Shown here: piece by piece, positions 38,401 to 45,986 of the stretch | Numbering within the stretch: the first letter of the stretch is position 1 | Layout: each line of letters starts with the position of its first letter | Assembly: GCA_004352715.1 (NCBI GenBank) | Contig: SCFE01000006.1 | Location: forward strand, 222,172 to 286,171 | Source of the DNA: Hofstenia miamia | Taxonomy: Eukaryota > Xenacoelomorpha > Acoela | DNA length: 64,000 nt | Reading direction: 5' to 3' | Made by a program: the position numbers and the translations under genes | The notes under the pieces: generated by a model | Database searches by the model: none | Told to the model about the DNA's origin: nothing | What the model saw: the letters and a program-made list of their open reading frames with translations, nothing else

Positions 38401-39161
38401 TATAAAAATACAGGTATATTCATGATAAAAATCCGATGGATTACTTATGCTGTAGTACAAACAGGCTACTAGAGTAAAACACGATAAGTTGAAAATATTT
38501 GTATAGTATATCATGAGTTTCTGCAGTACTAACTGAACTTGCATAATTTCCTAACGCATTCAAAATTTGCACTAAATCACAGTGAAATTTTTCGGCCTGC
38601 ATTGATCAATTACAAAAATAAAGTTCCAAATCCATGAGTATGTAATACAGAAGATTCGTTTATTTAGTACTAGGAGGAATTTATCGTTTGCTAAAATTTA
38701 TTTTAGCTGCAACTTTAAATGTGGAACTTAGAGATGTGCATGTACGTTAGCAGTAATTGATTTGTACGAACTTGCTATTAACTGTTGAAAAATTTAGAAG
38801 AGCAGATGGTGTGATTTTGCTGTATGATTGTACTTGTCAAGAGTCATTCTTAAATGTTCGTGAATGGATGCAGGCTATTGAACAAACCGTTTCTCATTCC
38901 ATTCCAATAATTATCTGTGCAAATAAGACTGATTTACCGGAGTCAGCACAGTGTGTTAGTTCTTCCAATGGAAGCAAGCTAGCAGCCTCGTATGGATGTG
39001 TCTTCATCGAAATAAGTGCACGCAGTGGAACAAATATAGAGATTGTGGCTGACAAAATGAGCTCAATGCTTTGGGATTCAGAGGAAAAGGAAATCATTGA
39101 AGGGATTTCGCTCGCAAGTTCAAATTCAAAAGCTAAAAACAAGCTTTTTTGCTGTAGTTAG
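12841..39161 (+). CDS. RASEF: RASEF (Rab45)-like EF-hand/coiled-coil/Rab GTPase, 8 exons, 689 aa
   Basis: Eight exons (12841-12940, 21870-22025, 23572-23860, 30169-30433, 30538-30806, 33804-34158, 34553-34824, 38798-39161) join to 2070 nt, exactly 690 codons with stop; every intron is GT-AG and every phase matches. Order: EF-hand 1 (loop residues 16-27, degenerate: Gln at 5, Leu at 9, Asp at 12); EF-hand 2 (50-61, canonical DVNKDGKVSLDE); coiled coil about 150-350; acidic/Ser-Thr linker about 360-480; Rab domain 498-689 with P-loop GDASVGKS (505-512), switch I ATLGFDF, WDTAGQE (552-558), NKTD (611-614), EISA (640-643) and C-terminal CCS, a likely geranylgeranylation site. This is the RASEF/Rab45 architecture; human RASEF is about 740 residues. 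Rab proteins of this type are expected to act at membranes with possible calcium input. CRACR2A/Rab44-type relatives are the alternative name. The start is the first in-frame ATG after a stop at 12775; an upstream exon is possible. Confidence 0.93.
14520..14990 (-). pseudogene. Tc1-like transposase fossil
   Basis: Minus-strand reading in two or three frames gives KHPRCIMFWGCISAQ (compare VMVWGC), FIHDGAHYHRLKLVSTWL (second catalytic Asp block) and FECPGKSTGLNHLENAWNLI. The last corresponds to the WPxxSPDLNPIENxW block of Tc1 transposases. The third catalytic Asp is replaced by Gly (STGLNHLE), and several frameshifts are needed, so it is dead. Its N-terminal half is missing. The break at about 14991 coincides with the left end of the hAT-like element that follows, so the fossil may have been split by that insertion. 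Confidence 0.75.
14992..15463. mobile_element. hAT-like MITE rich in GGATC/GATCC motifs
   Basis: The left end CAAGGTTGCCGTAGATCTGG and the reverse-complemented right end CAGGTCTACCGTGTTCGTGG are imperfect terminal repeats. Flanks are ATACATTG (14984-14991) and GTACATTG (15464-15471), a 7/8 target duplication. Both subterminal regions carry many GATCC/GGATC and TGGATA repeats. It is 472 bp with no transposase. Superfamily call by duplication length and end shape. Confidence 0.65.
17216..17558. mobile_element. Candidate hAT-like MITE with CGGTTAACCGG motifs
   Basis: The near-palindromic motif CAACGGTTAACCGGTTA occurs at 17222 and again at 17510, and related GGTTAA words occur at 17251 and 17272. 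The outer edges ACTGTCAAC and (reverse-complemented) ACTGGTCAA match. No clean target duplication was found, so borders are approximate. Confidence 0.45.
18512..19205 (+). pseudogene. Internally deleted mariner-type transposase (N- and C-terminal parts only)
   Basis: 18560-18780 reads as a mariner N-terminal helix-turn-helix region (VIIKFLKKL, then IHAYLVKAIGEED and ARKWVREFKEGR). After a frameshift near 18750 the second helix-turn-helix follows (GRPVAVITDEKTETIRAL, EDRRIIVDQVGKELNI, LGMKRLLQ). The DD(34)D catalytic core is missing: sequence after 18965 jumps to IKEPIRGQRFRSEEDINAA and DQEVHEAGAE, a piece that looks like the transposase C-terminus (ending LPHLWEKSVTVDEG). The copy therefore looks like an internal-deletion derivative, further damaged by stops. 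Confidence 0.75.
19340..20000 (+). mobile_element. 5'-truncated LINE reverse transcriptase fragment
   Basis: It begins at the catalytic region, LIKFADGMTCYGYQ (a degraded FADDxT site) near 19360-19400. It continues for 137 codons with LNNISNFCNDHNL, ILGVSINNKLCWKAHF, AASRLTILRRLRKEN and SIASLFDYCAPLF, the typical thumb/C-terminal order of jockey/CR1-group LINEs. After 19806 the reading continues in other frames to about 19990. Same strand as the host gene, inside intron 1. Confidence 0.75.
21236..21584. mobile_element. MITE with about 33-bp terminal inverted repeats
   Basis: The left end GCCAGATTTTTAATCGCA continues to a second ATTTTTCATCGCA; the reverse-complemented right end is GCCGGATTTTTAATCGCA followed by ATTTTTAATCGCA. 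Each end therefore carries two tandem ATTTTTAATCGCA units. The interior has recurring CCTAA/CTAAG words. It is 349 bp with no ORF and no obvious target duplication. Confidence 0.7.
21870..22025 (+). CDS. RASEF: RASEF-like exon 2 (EF-hand 2)
   Basis: Residues 34-85. The loop DVNKDGKVSLDE has all canonical ligand positions (Asp1, Asn3, Asp5, Lys7 via backbone, Ser9, Glu12), followed by FIQGFKEMI. Acceptor CATTTTTAG| and donor TAAAG|GTTCGT; phase 1 at both ends. Confidence 0.92.
22146..22211 (+). repeat. (AAT)n microsatellite, 5' edge of R2-type LINE copy
   Basis: About 22 perfect AAT units immediately precede the LINE-derived sequence. Related tracts occur inside it (22465-22485) and after it (23375-23391 and 23420-23456). 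Confidence 0.95.
22212..23400 (+). mobile_element. R2/NeSL-type LINE 3' end with restriction-like endonuclease
   Basis: One open frame runs 22212-23336 after the AAT tract. It covers an RT-thumb piece (RKVLAAERAYNLNGDVDRLY), a spacer, a CCHC-type finger (CRLCKKEAETVDHLTAGC, 22757-22810) and a restriction-like endonuclease with the RPDIVVVD and VIDIAVPKD acidic motifs (about 23000-23075). The finger followed by a PD-(D/E)xK-like nuclease at the C-terminus is typical of R2/NeSL-group LINEs. The 3' UTR includes GAGAGGGATACCAGCATGAA then (TAA)n. An ATA tract at 22465-22485 encodes an Ile run and replaces conserved sequence, so this copy is rearranged. It sits in intron 2 of the RASEF-like gene in sense orientation. 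A second copy of the 3' part is at 49268-49940. Confidence 0.85.
23420..23456 (+). repeat. (AAT)n microsatellite, 3' side of R2-type LINE
   Basis: About 12 AAT units close the LINE-bearing segment of intron 2; a shorter tract is at 23375-23391. Confidence 0.9.
23572..23860 (+). CDS. RASEF: RASEF-like exon 3 (linker into coiled coil)
   Basis: Residues 86-181. It starts with DIDRARSAFRQKSSS, has a basic Arg/Ser stretch (NRRRSSCRIYGF) and then a helix-rich segment ending KHTKQLKKESQQLE. Acceptor ACCAATTTAG|, donor TACAAC|GTTAGT; phases 1 and 2. Its coding character had to be read by eye because it has no nearby ATG. Confidence 0.9.
25921..26684. mobile_element. MITE with CARTAGAACTCC inverted ends, interrupted by a hAT MITE
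   Basis: The left end CAATAGAACTCCTCTATAGT and the reverse-complemented right end CAGTAGAACTCCCCTTAGTG form terminal inverted repeats. The left subterminal region repeats CCTCTATAATGAAC-like units about every 16-17 bp from 25930 to 26010, with another at 26338. The ends resemble pogo/Tigger-type repeats, but no TA duplication can be confirmed. The element is split by the hAT MITE at 26363-26655. Confidence 0.6.
26363..26655. mobile_element. hAT-type MITE nested in another MITE, perfect 8-bp duplication
   Basis: Left end CAGGGCCGTGGCTAGGGG, reverse-complemented right end CAGGCCCGTGGCTTGC. It is flanked by identical ACCGCAAT at 26355-26362 and 26656-26663. At 293 bp it is non-autonomous. Removing it together with one duplication restores the right arm of the host MITE, so it is the younger insertion. 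Confidence 0.9.
26840..28658 (-). mobile_element. PIF/Harbinger-type element with multiplied terminal motifs
   Basis: Bounded by TTA at 26837-26839 and 28659-28661, the 3-bp duplication used by PIF/Harbinger. Ends read CCCCCGTCGCACACTGCCGT and, reverse-complemented, GGCCCGTCGCACACTGCCGT. The 20-bp unit CGTCGCACACTGCCGTTAAG occurs eight times: plus at 26844, 26899, 28520 and 28598, and minus at 26936, 27025, 28490 and 28635. CTTAACTT/AAGTTAAG words fill the gaps. A minus-strand ORF at 28261-28016 contains RKRWINPYLALREEEEPTF, resembling the N-terminal RRxWVRPW region of HARBI1-like nucleases. The catalytic remainder is missing, so the copy is non-autonomous. Confidence 0.82.
28016..28261 (-). 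pseudogene. N-terminal remnant of a HARBI1-like transposase
   Basis: An 81-codon frame inside the Harbinger element starts MERKFQGAAIL and carries RKRWINPYLALREEEE, then LLKQFDP. HARBI1-type proteins have a conserved RRxWVRPWL near the N-terminus followed by a short helix. The DDE core is absent downstream (27050-28015 shows none), so this is an internally deleted copy. Identification rests on one short motif plus the context of Harbinger ends. Confidence 0.6.
30169..30433 (+). CDS. RASEF: RASEF-like exon 4 (coiled coil)
   Basis: Residues 182-270, a continuous charged helix starting MNARHLQELYDMESEM and ending ELGTENTNLK, with heptad-like Leu spacing. Acceptor GCTTTCTAG|, donor CTGAAG|GTAAAG; ends in phase 0. 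Confidence 0.93.
30538..30806 (+). CDS. RASEF: RASEF-like exon 5 (coiled coil)
   Basis: Residues 271-359, continuing the helix (VLLLREEMSKMQEMLKSQ, then LITLQTANRRLQESSNELR) and ending in a His-rich YHQHHAFA. The acceptor AAATTTAG| at 30537 is preferred; ATTGGAG| at 30552 keeps the same frame. Donor TTTGC|GTATGT. The intron before it is only 104 bp. Confidence 0.88.
30807..33803 (+). other. RASEF-like intron 5 (3.0 kb)
   Basis: 30807-32400 shows no recognisable gene or repeat; a slightly GC-richer patch at 31380-31680 is unexplained. 32500-33330 holds a mariner-like transposase fossil on the opposite strand. Confidence 0.8.
32500..33330 (-). pseudogene. Tc1/mariner (IS630-type) transposase fossil
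   Basis: Minus-strand, multi-frame reading gives VYIDEKWW near 33195 (compare the YIDEKWF block holding the first catalytic Asp), KKVPTGTGLQHGDTRLTL, and near 32790-32700 TAPYxPEYNIQDCFVHSHV, a match to the APYSPExNxIE block, then ENFLNKFNFDDENELYDF. Stop codons and frame changes are frequent. It lies in antisense orientation to the RASEF-like gene, inside intron 5. Confidence 0.6.
33804..34158 (+). CDS. RASEF: RASEF-like exon 6 (acidic Ser/Thr linker)
   Basis: Residues 360-478. Low-complexity, Ser/Asp-rich (EIMEFDETDSGRFSLISS; VSSVSIGSQINQLSKSNTDL), as expected for the variable linker between coiled coil and GTPase in this family. Acceptor ATTTTTTTAG|, donor TTTGAG|GTACAC. An alternative donor 15 bp downstream (CGT|GTATGT) would also keep the frame. 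Confidence 0.88.
34553..34824 (+). CDS. RASEF: RASEF-like exon 7 (Rab domain, N-terminal half)
   Basis: Residues 479-568: strand beta-1 and P-loop (YRVAMAGDASVGKSSFV), switch I (SATLGFDFYTKK) and switch II ([20 protein letters not shown]). Acceptor TTCTCATTTAG|, donor TTCAG|GTAAAG in phase 2, splitting the Arg that precedes RADG. Confidence 0.95.
34840..35380 (+). mobile_element. LINE reverse transcriptase fragment in RASEF-like intron 7
   Basis: It starts 16 bp after the exon 7 donor. Two overlapping frames give YLKFISGVPQKSILG and LLLFPIFINDFIRHV, then LFAYDTRILFS, the SGVPQGSILGPLLFLIFINDL and YADD regions of LINE RTs (catalytic site reads AYDT). Degenerate sequence continues to about 35290, and an AT-rich tail follows. 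It is a 5'-truncated, frameshifted copy. Confidence 0.7.
36290..37260 (+). mobile_element. LINE reverse transcriptase fragment in RASEF-like intron 7
   Basis: Blocks in order: LFQYGFRKMGSTTGLIIGVH (36354-36413), then DILKAFVRVEHSQVIGALRN (palm motif A, Asp kept). Next, in another frame, LGVTRGFVNGPYLF near 36632, then DDARAVSEFIMHWYTQHKF and VNKDKSKEIIV. Finally LRRHGCCHL, YEALIKSKIT and SLEAYAAAP at 37017-37120. The order is that of a jockey-group LINE from RT palm to C-terminus. Stops and frame changes make it inactive. It differs from the fragment at 34840. Confidence 0.7.
37261..38797 (+). other. Remainder of RASEF-like intron 7; nothing recognised
   Basis: AT-rich intronic sequence with short unremarkable ORFs; no repeat ends or RNA gene noticed. 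Confidence 0.5.
38798..39161 (+). CDS. RASEF: RASEF-like exon 8 (Rab domain, C-terminal half)
   Basis: Residues 569-689: RRADGVILLYDCT, FLNVREWMQAIEQ, IIICANKTDLPE (guanine specificity), VFIEISARSGTNIE, and the tail NKLFCCS before TAG. The double Cys one residue from the end fits Rab-type geranylgeranylation rather than a CAAX box. Acceptor AAAATTTAG|. Confidence 0.95.
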
Positions 39162-39227
39162 CCCTCGCGCAGTAGATCAAAAAGATCAATATTTATATTT
39201 TTATTTGAATTGTGGTAATTTTTACTG

Positions 39228-39233
39228 AATAAA
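39228..39233 (+). terminator. AATAAA polyadenylation signal of RASEF-like gene
   Basis: A canonical AATAAA lies 67 bp after the stop codon, in AT-rich sequence. This gives a short 3' UTR. Confidence 0.6.
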
Positions 39234-39457
39234 TTTGATTTTTTAGAGGCCCAGTTTTTCTTCGAAAACATATATAAACAGTTATTGAATTAAAATTTTT
39301 ATCAGACTTCAAAGAAAATTAGATTTTATATTTATTCCAAAAAAGCATTTACAAATACGTGACTTAAATATATTATGTAGGTTTGTGGGTGACCATTAAG
39401 TTTTTTCTACTAAAATCTTGAAATATCGAAAAAATAGTAGAACTTTGAGCAATGGTG

Positions 39458-39484
<27 letters not shown>
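39458..39484. repeat. (TA)n microsatellite
   Basis: About 13 TA units between the two convergent genes. Confidence 0.9.
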
Positions 39485-39488
<4 letters not shown>

Positions 39489-39896
39489 TATAATTTCATA
39501 ACTTAGTGAATGGTATGGAAATAGAGACATACATGTAAAAATGAGATTCATTTAGAATGCAAGCATTTCATTTCCCTGTTCTATAGAAACAGTTTTGAAA
39601 AAGATGTTTTCGCTAATTCTGAGAAACCTATTTGTTGCTAATTTATACTAGTCTGTTTAAAACTACAAGCTATCTTTAATAAATGTTTGCTGCACTTAAA
39701 ATATAAAAGGAGCTAACATGCAGATTGGAATCAAATATATATTAGCGTAAATAATTCTAAATGTGATTTATAAACATCCGGTAGAACAGAACTAAAACTA
39801 TATTTTTTCTCTAAACTTAAACAAAAATAAAGATTTGAGTCTACAATTTTGCTTAGAAATTCATATTTACAAACAAATCATGCAAAATTGAGTCGT

Positions 39897-39982
39897 TCAT
39901 TCGCTGCAACAGGAAATCCACGAATATATCAATTTCCACGTATATCCTCCATCTTTCGAATGATGTATTCCTTGATAATTGC
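39897..39982 (-). CDS. Beta-repeat/discoidin gene, last exon (second Asp-box)
   Basis: Reads GNYQGIHHSKDGGYTWKLIY then SWISCCSE and TGA. Acceptor TCGATTTTAG|. A weak GT after TATATTC could extend the gene further, so the C-terminus is not certain. Confidence 0.7.
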
Positions 39983-42900
39983 CTAAAATCGAATATGAAT
40001 TTTAACAGAAGCTTCTAACAAAATGCAAGCCTCAAAATTACACAGTGACTTTTAAATGCTAGTGGAATACTCAAAAACTAAATTTTAAATCAGGAATAAA
40101 AATTGCTCTGTGAAACGATTGTCCTCATAGTTTTTGATGTAAAACTTTGAGTATTTTTCCTGTTAAGGCATGATTCTCAATTTTATAATAGTAATATGGA
40201 AAATGTAATTTTCATTTTTTTTGCATAGACTAATAATTGTTATTTAAAATTTTATGTAAAATTTTTCACGATTTTATTTGCACATTATGGCCGTGGTAAC
40301 GATTAGATCAATCCCATATTGACTACATTATTGATGCTGATATAAAATATTCAGTCAATCTAAACATGAAATTACCTCTAAATATGTTCAACTCATCAAA
40401 AACATCATCCAATTCGGGATCTGTATCTTGAACAGTAGTCGATGTCATGTACTCGGGCATTATTTTAGCTGATTTATAATAACTGCTTTTTGAAATCGAG
40501 AAAAACTCCTAAAATTAAAAATAAGTTAAATTTACAGAACTGAATTTAAATCCTAAAAATCCTTTAGACGCTTTTTCTAATAAACTGTTTGCAGTAAATC
40601 CCAGCATAAAATATATTTGTGAAAGTAGAACTTTAATAGATGATATTATTAAAATTTGCTGGCATTTATATAGAGGAACATAAAAATATTTCAATTTTTT
40701 TACTAATATTAGTATTAACTAACTAGATATTAAAAACTACATATCTACTTATAATAGATTTCGAACGTTTGATATCAATAATTATTCAAAAAAACACCAC
40801 TTAAATTATGTTTTTGTAATTTTCTTTAAAAGTTAGAAATACTTTAATTCAAAACAAGCCAAGCATTTTCTACAATTTGCGGTAGTTTTATCAAAATTTT
40901 GTAAGCACTTATGACCGGGCACGGAAAAAGGCTTACGGGCACAGACCGGGCATACGAGCTCTGAACGTAGCATTATTATTTGTTGTTGTTGATGGTATTC
41001 GAGGATCATAATTCTTAAAACCATTTCATCGAAATGCATTTTATTAATTTATAGGAATTTTCTACACAGATATTGTATATCTATGTATGTGTATTTCATG
41101 TAACACTAATCTTCATGTAGATTCCTAACAGAAATTCAACATAGTACATAAAATCTAATGCCTTGTCTTCATCAATTTTAAAGAGTTTCATTTCTTCTGA
41201 TATCGCACTGATGAAAATATGATACTTATGTAGATTATATTGTAACCGTAAGAAGCGCAATTTGTTAACTTCAGAAGACATTCCATATCATTTGAATTGA
41301 AATTATCTAATTTACTTACTTTCCATGTCATACAAGCAGTGCAGTCTAGTGTCAATTTAAAGCATTTTCATAATGTTTGATGCGTCAATTGTATCTATGA
41401 GATTTTTTGCATGATTTGTCGAAAAAACTGGACTTAATTATGACTTTGTAAGATTAAACTACTTAAATTGTTTTCGATGCGTACTACATTGATAGTTGAT
41501 GTTACTCCCATGACGGTTTAAATATTCTCATTAGAGCAGGTTTTCTTGTTGCGTAAATATATTTTAGTGAAATTATATCAGTTACTGGCATAACGGGCTT
41601 AACATACGGACATGGACAAGCTAACGGGCATATTTTTATAAGTACTGGCTACGGGCTGGGCACGGGCCCTACCCTAGCATATGATTTTAAAAAGCTTTTG
41701 ATTTGGGCTCGTAATAATGATATGTTACTCAATATTGATAAATTGCAATTCTTCGATCGTCATTGTCGAGTAACTTGTCTGATTTATCATTGCTTCCTGT
41801 TGGCTGTTTCGAGAGTTCTGTTAAAGATCTCGGTATCATCGTTTGCTTATTGCTATGCACTTACAGCTTTTTGATTTACTCTAACCATGTTAATGGTTGC
41901 TATGACTTCGATGTTTTCAGTTTCTTTTCTGTTTACACTCCCAGAAAATCAGGACTATATTCACGTATGTTGCACTTAAAATCAATCCGTCTTTTAGGTA
42001 TTGTTTGAATCAGACTTGTCAACGAGCCGAGCTTCTAACGAGCCCAGCCGAGCTTGAGCACAGTATTTGATATACAAGGAGCCCAAAACGAGCCTATTTT
42101 AGGCAAAGCAAGTTTATAGTTCTGCTTGTTAATTTGATTGTGTAGATTTTTCTAATTTTTTGCAGTTAGTATGCCTTTCCTATAATTTTATTTAAGAAAT
42201 GTTTATTAAATAATAGGAAGAGCTATGTAAAAAATTCTTTGAGCACAATATTTTTAAAAAAATACCGAGCTAAAACGAGCCTTATTCAAAGATTTTATGT
42301 GGCGAGGCGAGGCGAGGCGAGCCGAGCTTGTAAATGTCGGCTCATTGACAAGTCTGATTTGAATCGCGTGGTTTACCTTGCAGATTTTGTTCATTGATTC
42401 TCTTCTATTAACTTATTTGTTCAACCTAAATCTCTTTTTTGGAAATCTTTTGTTGATCACTATGACAATGATGTTAGCTGTTCTCGATTTTTCCATTGCT
42501 GTTGTTCTTTTGTCACTGAACTAATCCATTTTGTCATTATTACTGATTTTTGTTTAAAAACGTGTGTTTATTTTCATATTTTTTTATTATGTTTGTCCTT
42601 ATTGAAATATTGTCTATTTACTACTACTACTACACTAAAAAAATAGATATCTGAAATTTTAAAGTGCACTGGATAGAGAATAAACCCCATTTCATTTTCA
42701 AACTTAGCTTGAGCGCCCATTTGAATGTGACGATTTCAGATGGGACTTGGGTATTCCAATGACAGAAAATAAATTAGTTAAAGTTAGTTGTTACTTCCAT
42801 TGTCTTTAGACCGCATTATTACCTGAACATTAGGTATGGAAAGAATCTGAATGTTTCTTGGACAAATCGAATTTCCATTGAAAACATTAATGCACACTTC

Positions 42901-45900
42901 AAACACACGAATAATTCTTATAAAACACCTTCATTATAACAAGGAATTCCACCATTTGATGTGTACAAATCCCAGGATTCCAAAAATTTCCTAATATTCT
43001 TGGCGGAAATTGTAGAGGAATGTGAAACTGTTTGTAACTTTAAAGGCAAAATAGATTGTTTGAGGTCAACACGACCTTAATTAAGGCTAACATTAACCAA
43101 TAAATAAGAAGTTCGTTTCATAATTTTGCAAATGTTTCAATTAATATATATATATTAACTTGTTTTTCAGATATACATAATGCTTATTTGAAGCCTCAAG
43201 CACTGAAAAGTTCAAATGATTGATAAGCAAAACTCAATTTTATATATTGATAAAAGCAGACATAGCAAGACAAATTCCATCATTTAATATAAATATTAAC
43301 TAATTTTTTATATTACAATTGAAGAAATGGGGCGAACATTACATGGAAAATGAATTGAAATGCAAGGAGAAAATATTCCAATAATACTAGTAAATGTGTC
43401 GCGCTGTCAAATAAATATTGCATTCCAAAAGATGACGGTGTAACAAAAATAAGGAATAAGATTGACTTTCAAATTCATGCGAAGGTTCATTATTATACAA
43501 TGTATTATTATCCAAATAGTCCAAACCTCAGCAACTTGATTATATAAAGTATCAATATAAAAAAATTACAAACAAGGGAGCTCTTACAAAGGTAAGCCAT
43601 CCAGCATGTGGGCTAGTTACCAAAACATTTTTGTTTCTCTAAATTGCAATTATGCTAATCTTATAAAAGTATTGTGAAAATTTTTCAATGTCATATTGTT
43701 AGCATTTGTGAGATGAATATTTCATATGTTGAAAACTCTGTAGCAAACCTGGCTATGCCTACCAAATCTTTGGCCTGACATTTAACGTTTTGACAATTCA
43801 GCGTATTTTGGAACCATATTATAGTCTTTGCCAAAAAATGTCTTCAATGTTTCGGTTGTTAGAAATGTATAAAAGTTTACTCACTGAAAATTTCAATAGA
43901 GATTTGAAAAATCAAAAGGATACCAATGTAAAATTTCAAAATGTAAATTTTATTTTTCATCACATTCTTCATAGCAATAAATCATTTTTATTGCTCATTT
44001 GCAGCAAGTTGTGGCACAAATTGTTTAGCTCTTCCAAAAGGCGTATTTTCATTAAACATATATTTTTTGAAGAATTAACTATAAGTTCATGTAATGCACT
44101 TATTTTTTAAGGTTCAAACAGATTTTTTCAAATGTTAATGAAATTTTTTTATGTGGCATAGTATATGTTTGATTGTCACCAATTGTTAATTGGCTTCCCA
44201 TGCCCTGGTCTTATCTTTAATGAATTTATCAAATTAATGTTTACTTGCTAAGATATCCAAAGCCAATTGTGTCATGCCAATTGTGTCATAAACTAGAGAA
44301 TAAAGCTAAGAACAATAACAGCTCGTAAAAATGAAATTATTTAAAAAAATTTTGAACATACTTTGCCAATATAACGCTACTTAAAATTATCTAAATTTTG
44401 GGAGTTTTGAAAAGTATTACAAATCAAGAATGGATGACTTTTGAATCAATATCAACTATTTCCACAAAGATTTCAATGAAAGAAAGGGCAGGCGTACTTT
44501 ATTTTAATGAGTTCTTTTGATTTGAAGTATGTTATATTGATTGCACATCATTAGTTGTGGAATAGATGAGATTACCACATATACAGTTAACATGTAAAAC
44601 ATGTGATTTTATTTGAAAATTCTTGCTCAAAGATACAAAACAGAAACAGTTAAAGTACTTGATCATTGCATTAAAGTTTTTGACACCTGCACATTAAGTA
44701 TTGAGAGATTTTTTTCGAAAATCATAATTTTCGAAGAAAAAAAGGAAAAAGATTCAATTTTTCAAACACGTTGATACCAGTAATTGTGTCAATATCTCAC
44801 GATTTAAATAAATAGTGCTTTTGCATAATTTTTAGTTATTTATTTTTAGTGAATAAATCTATTTACTACTACTACAAATTTCCAAATAGATTTCGAGAAA
44901 ATTGTTTGAAAATGTGGATAAACGGTTGATCCTTTTAAACCTACATCAATCAGTCTGTTTAAAGTTAAGGGAAGTTGTAATTCCTGATTCATTTTGTAAG
45001 TGTTAATTTTACCTAAAGGCTTGCCTTAAAATAGGAAAATTTATTGATATTTATATGAATTTAACAATTGAATTTAGCGGTTGATCATTACATAATTTGG
45101 AGGTTGCGCCACAAATAATTTTTAACAAGGGGGCGCAGTCCCCATGAGACCCCCTCCACTACACCACTAAATAGAGGCAAGAATGAGTAACTGCAATCTA
45201 GTATCTCGAATTCATTTGTTTCGTTGAAATTAATGTATTAGTTGAAAATAGAGAGTGCGATCGCGTGCTCAAATATACTCAACTCAAATTCCGGTTTCAA
45301 GTTGTGTCGAACATTAATGAAAATTAAGTTTTTGTAGTTAAGCATTAATTTTTCATAATACCTTATAAAAATTTGTGTGAAAAATTTCATATTGATTTTT
45401 GGATCGGGCTGAATTTGGGTACTAAATTATTAATAGAAATAGGATTGGGTTTTAGTCTTGATATTATTGTTACACCCTCACATTAGGTTTACCCTAGTTT
45501 TATCATTAACAATCTAAGCAGAATTTATGTTATTGAATGCTTACATATATAGGCATGGTATTCCAATTATATCCATCGTCATCGCTGGAAATATAATTGG
45601 CTAGAGATGATCCGACAGCAATAATTTGATTTTCAGTAAGTGGCTTTCGGTAAACCCCAATAATACTATGAGGCTTAGCATCCAAAGCTAAAGATGTTTT
45701 AGTAAAAGGGAATTCATTTTTAAATGCAATATAGAGTAATTAATTCTAACCAAATAACTTTTTAACAAAGCCCTTACTGATTAACTCACGCCAGGATTAA
45801 ATTATTATATTATACATGTGCGATACTTCACCTAAAAAGTATGATTAAATCTAATCAGCTAACCTCCTTGTGACCGAATCCTGGAAATGAAATTTCGGGT

Positions 45901-45941
45901 ATAAACTCAAGAAATTTGATGCCTTCTCTACATGCAAGACA

Positions 45942-45986
<45 letters not shown>

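Noticed and set aside
41096-41281. Minus ORF of 61 codons with helix-like composition
   Set aside because: No splice-compatible link to the neighbouring discoidin-gene exons and no known motif; lies inside a candidate hAT element.
43790-44110. Plus ORF of 106 codons
   Set aside because: No recognised similarity, no splice context, AT-rich codons; likely chance, though a LINE remnant cannot be excluded.
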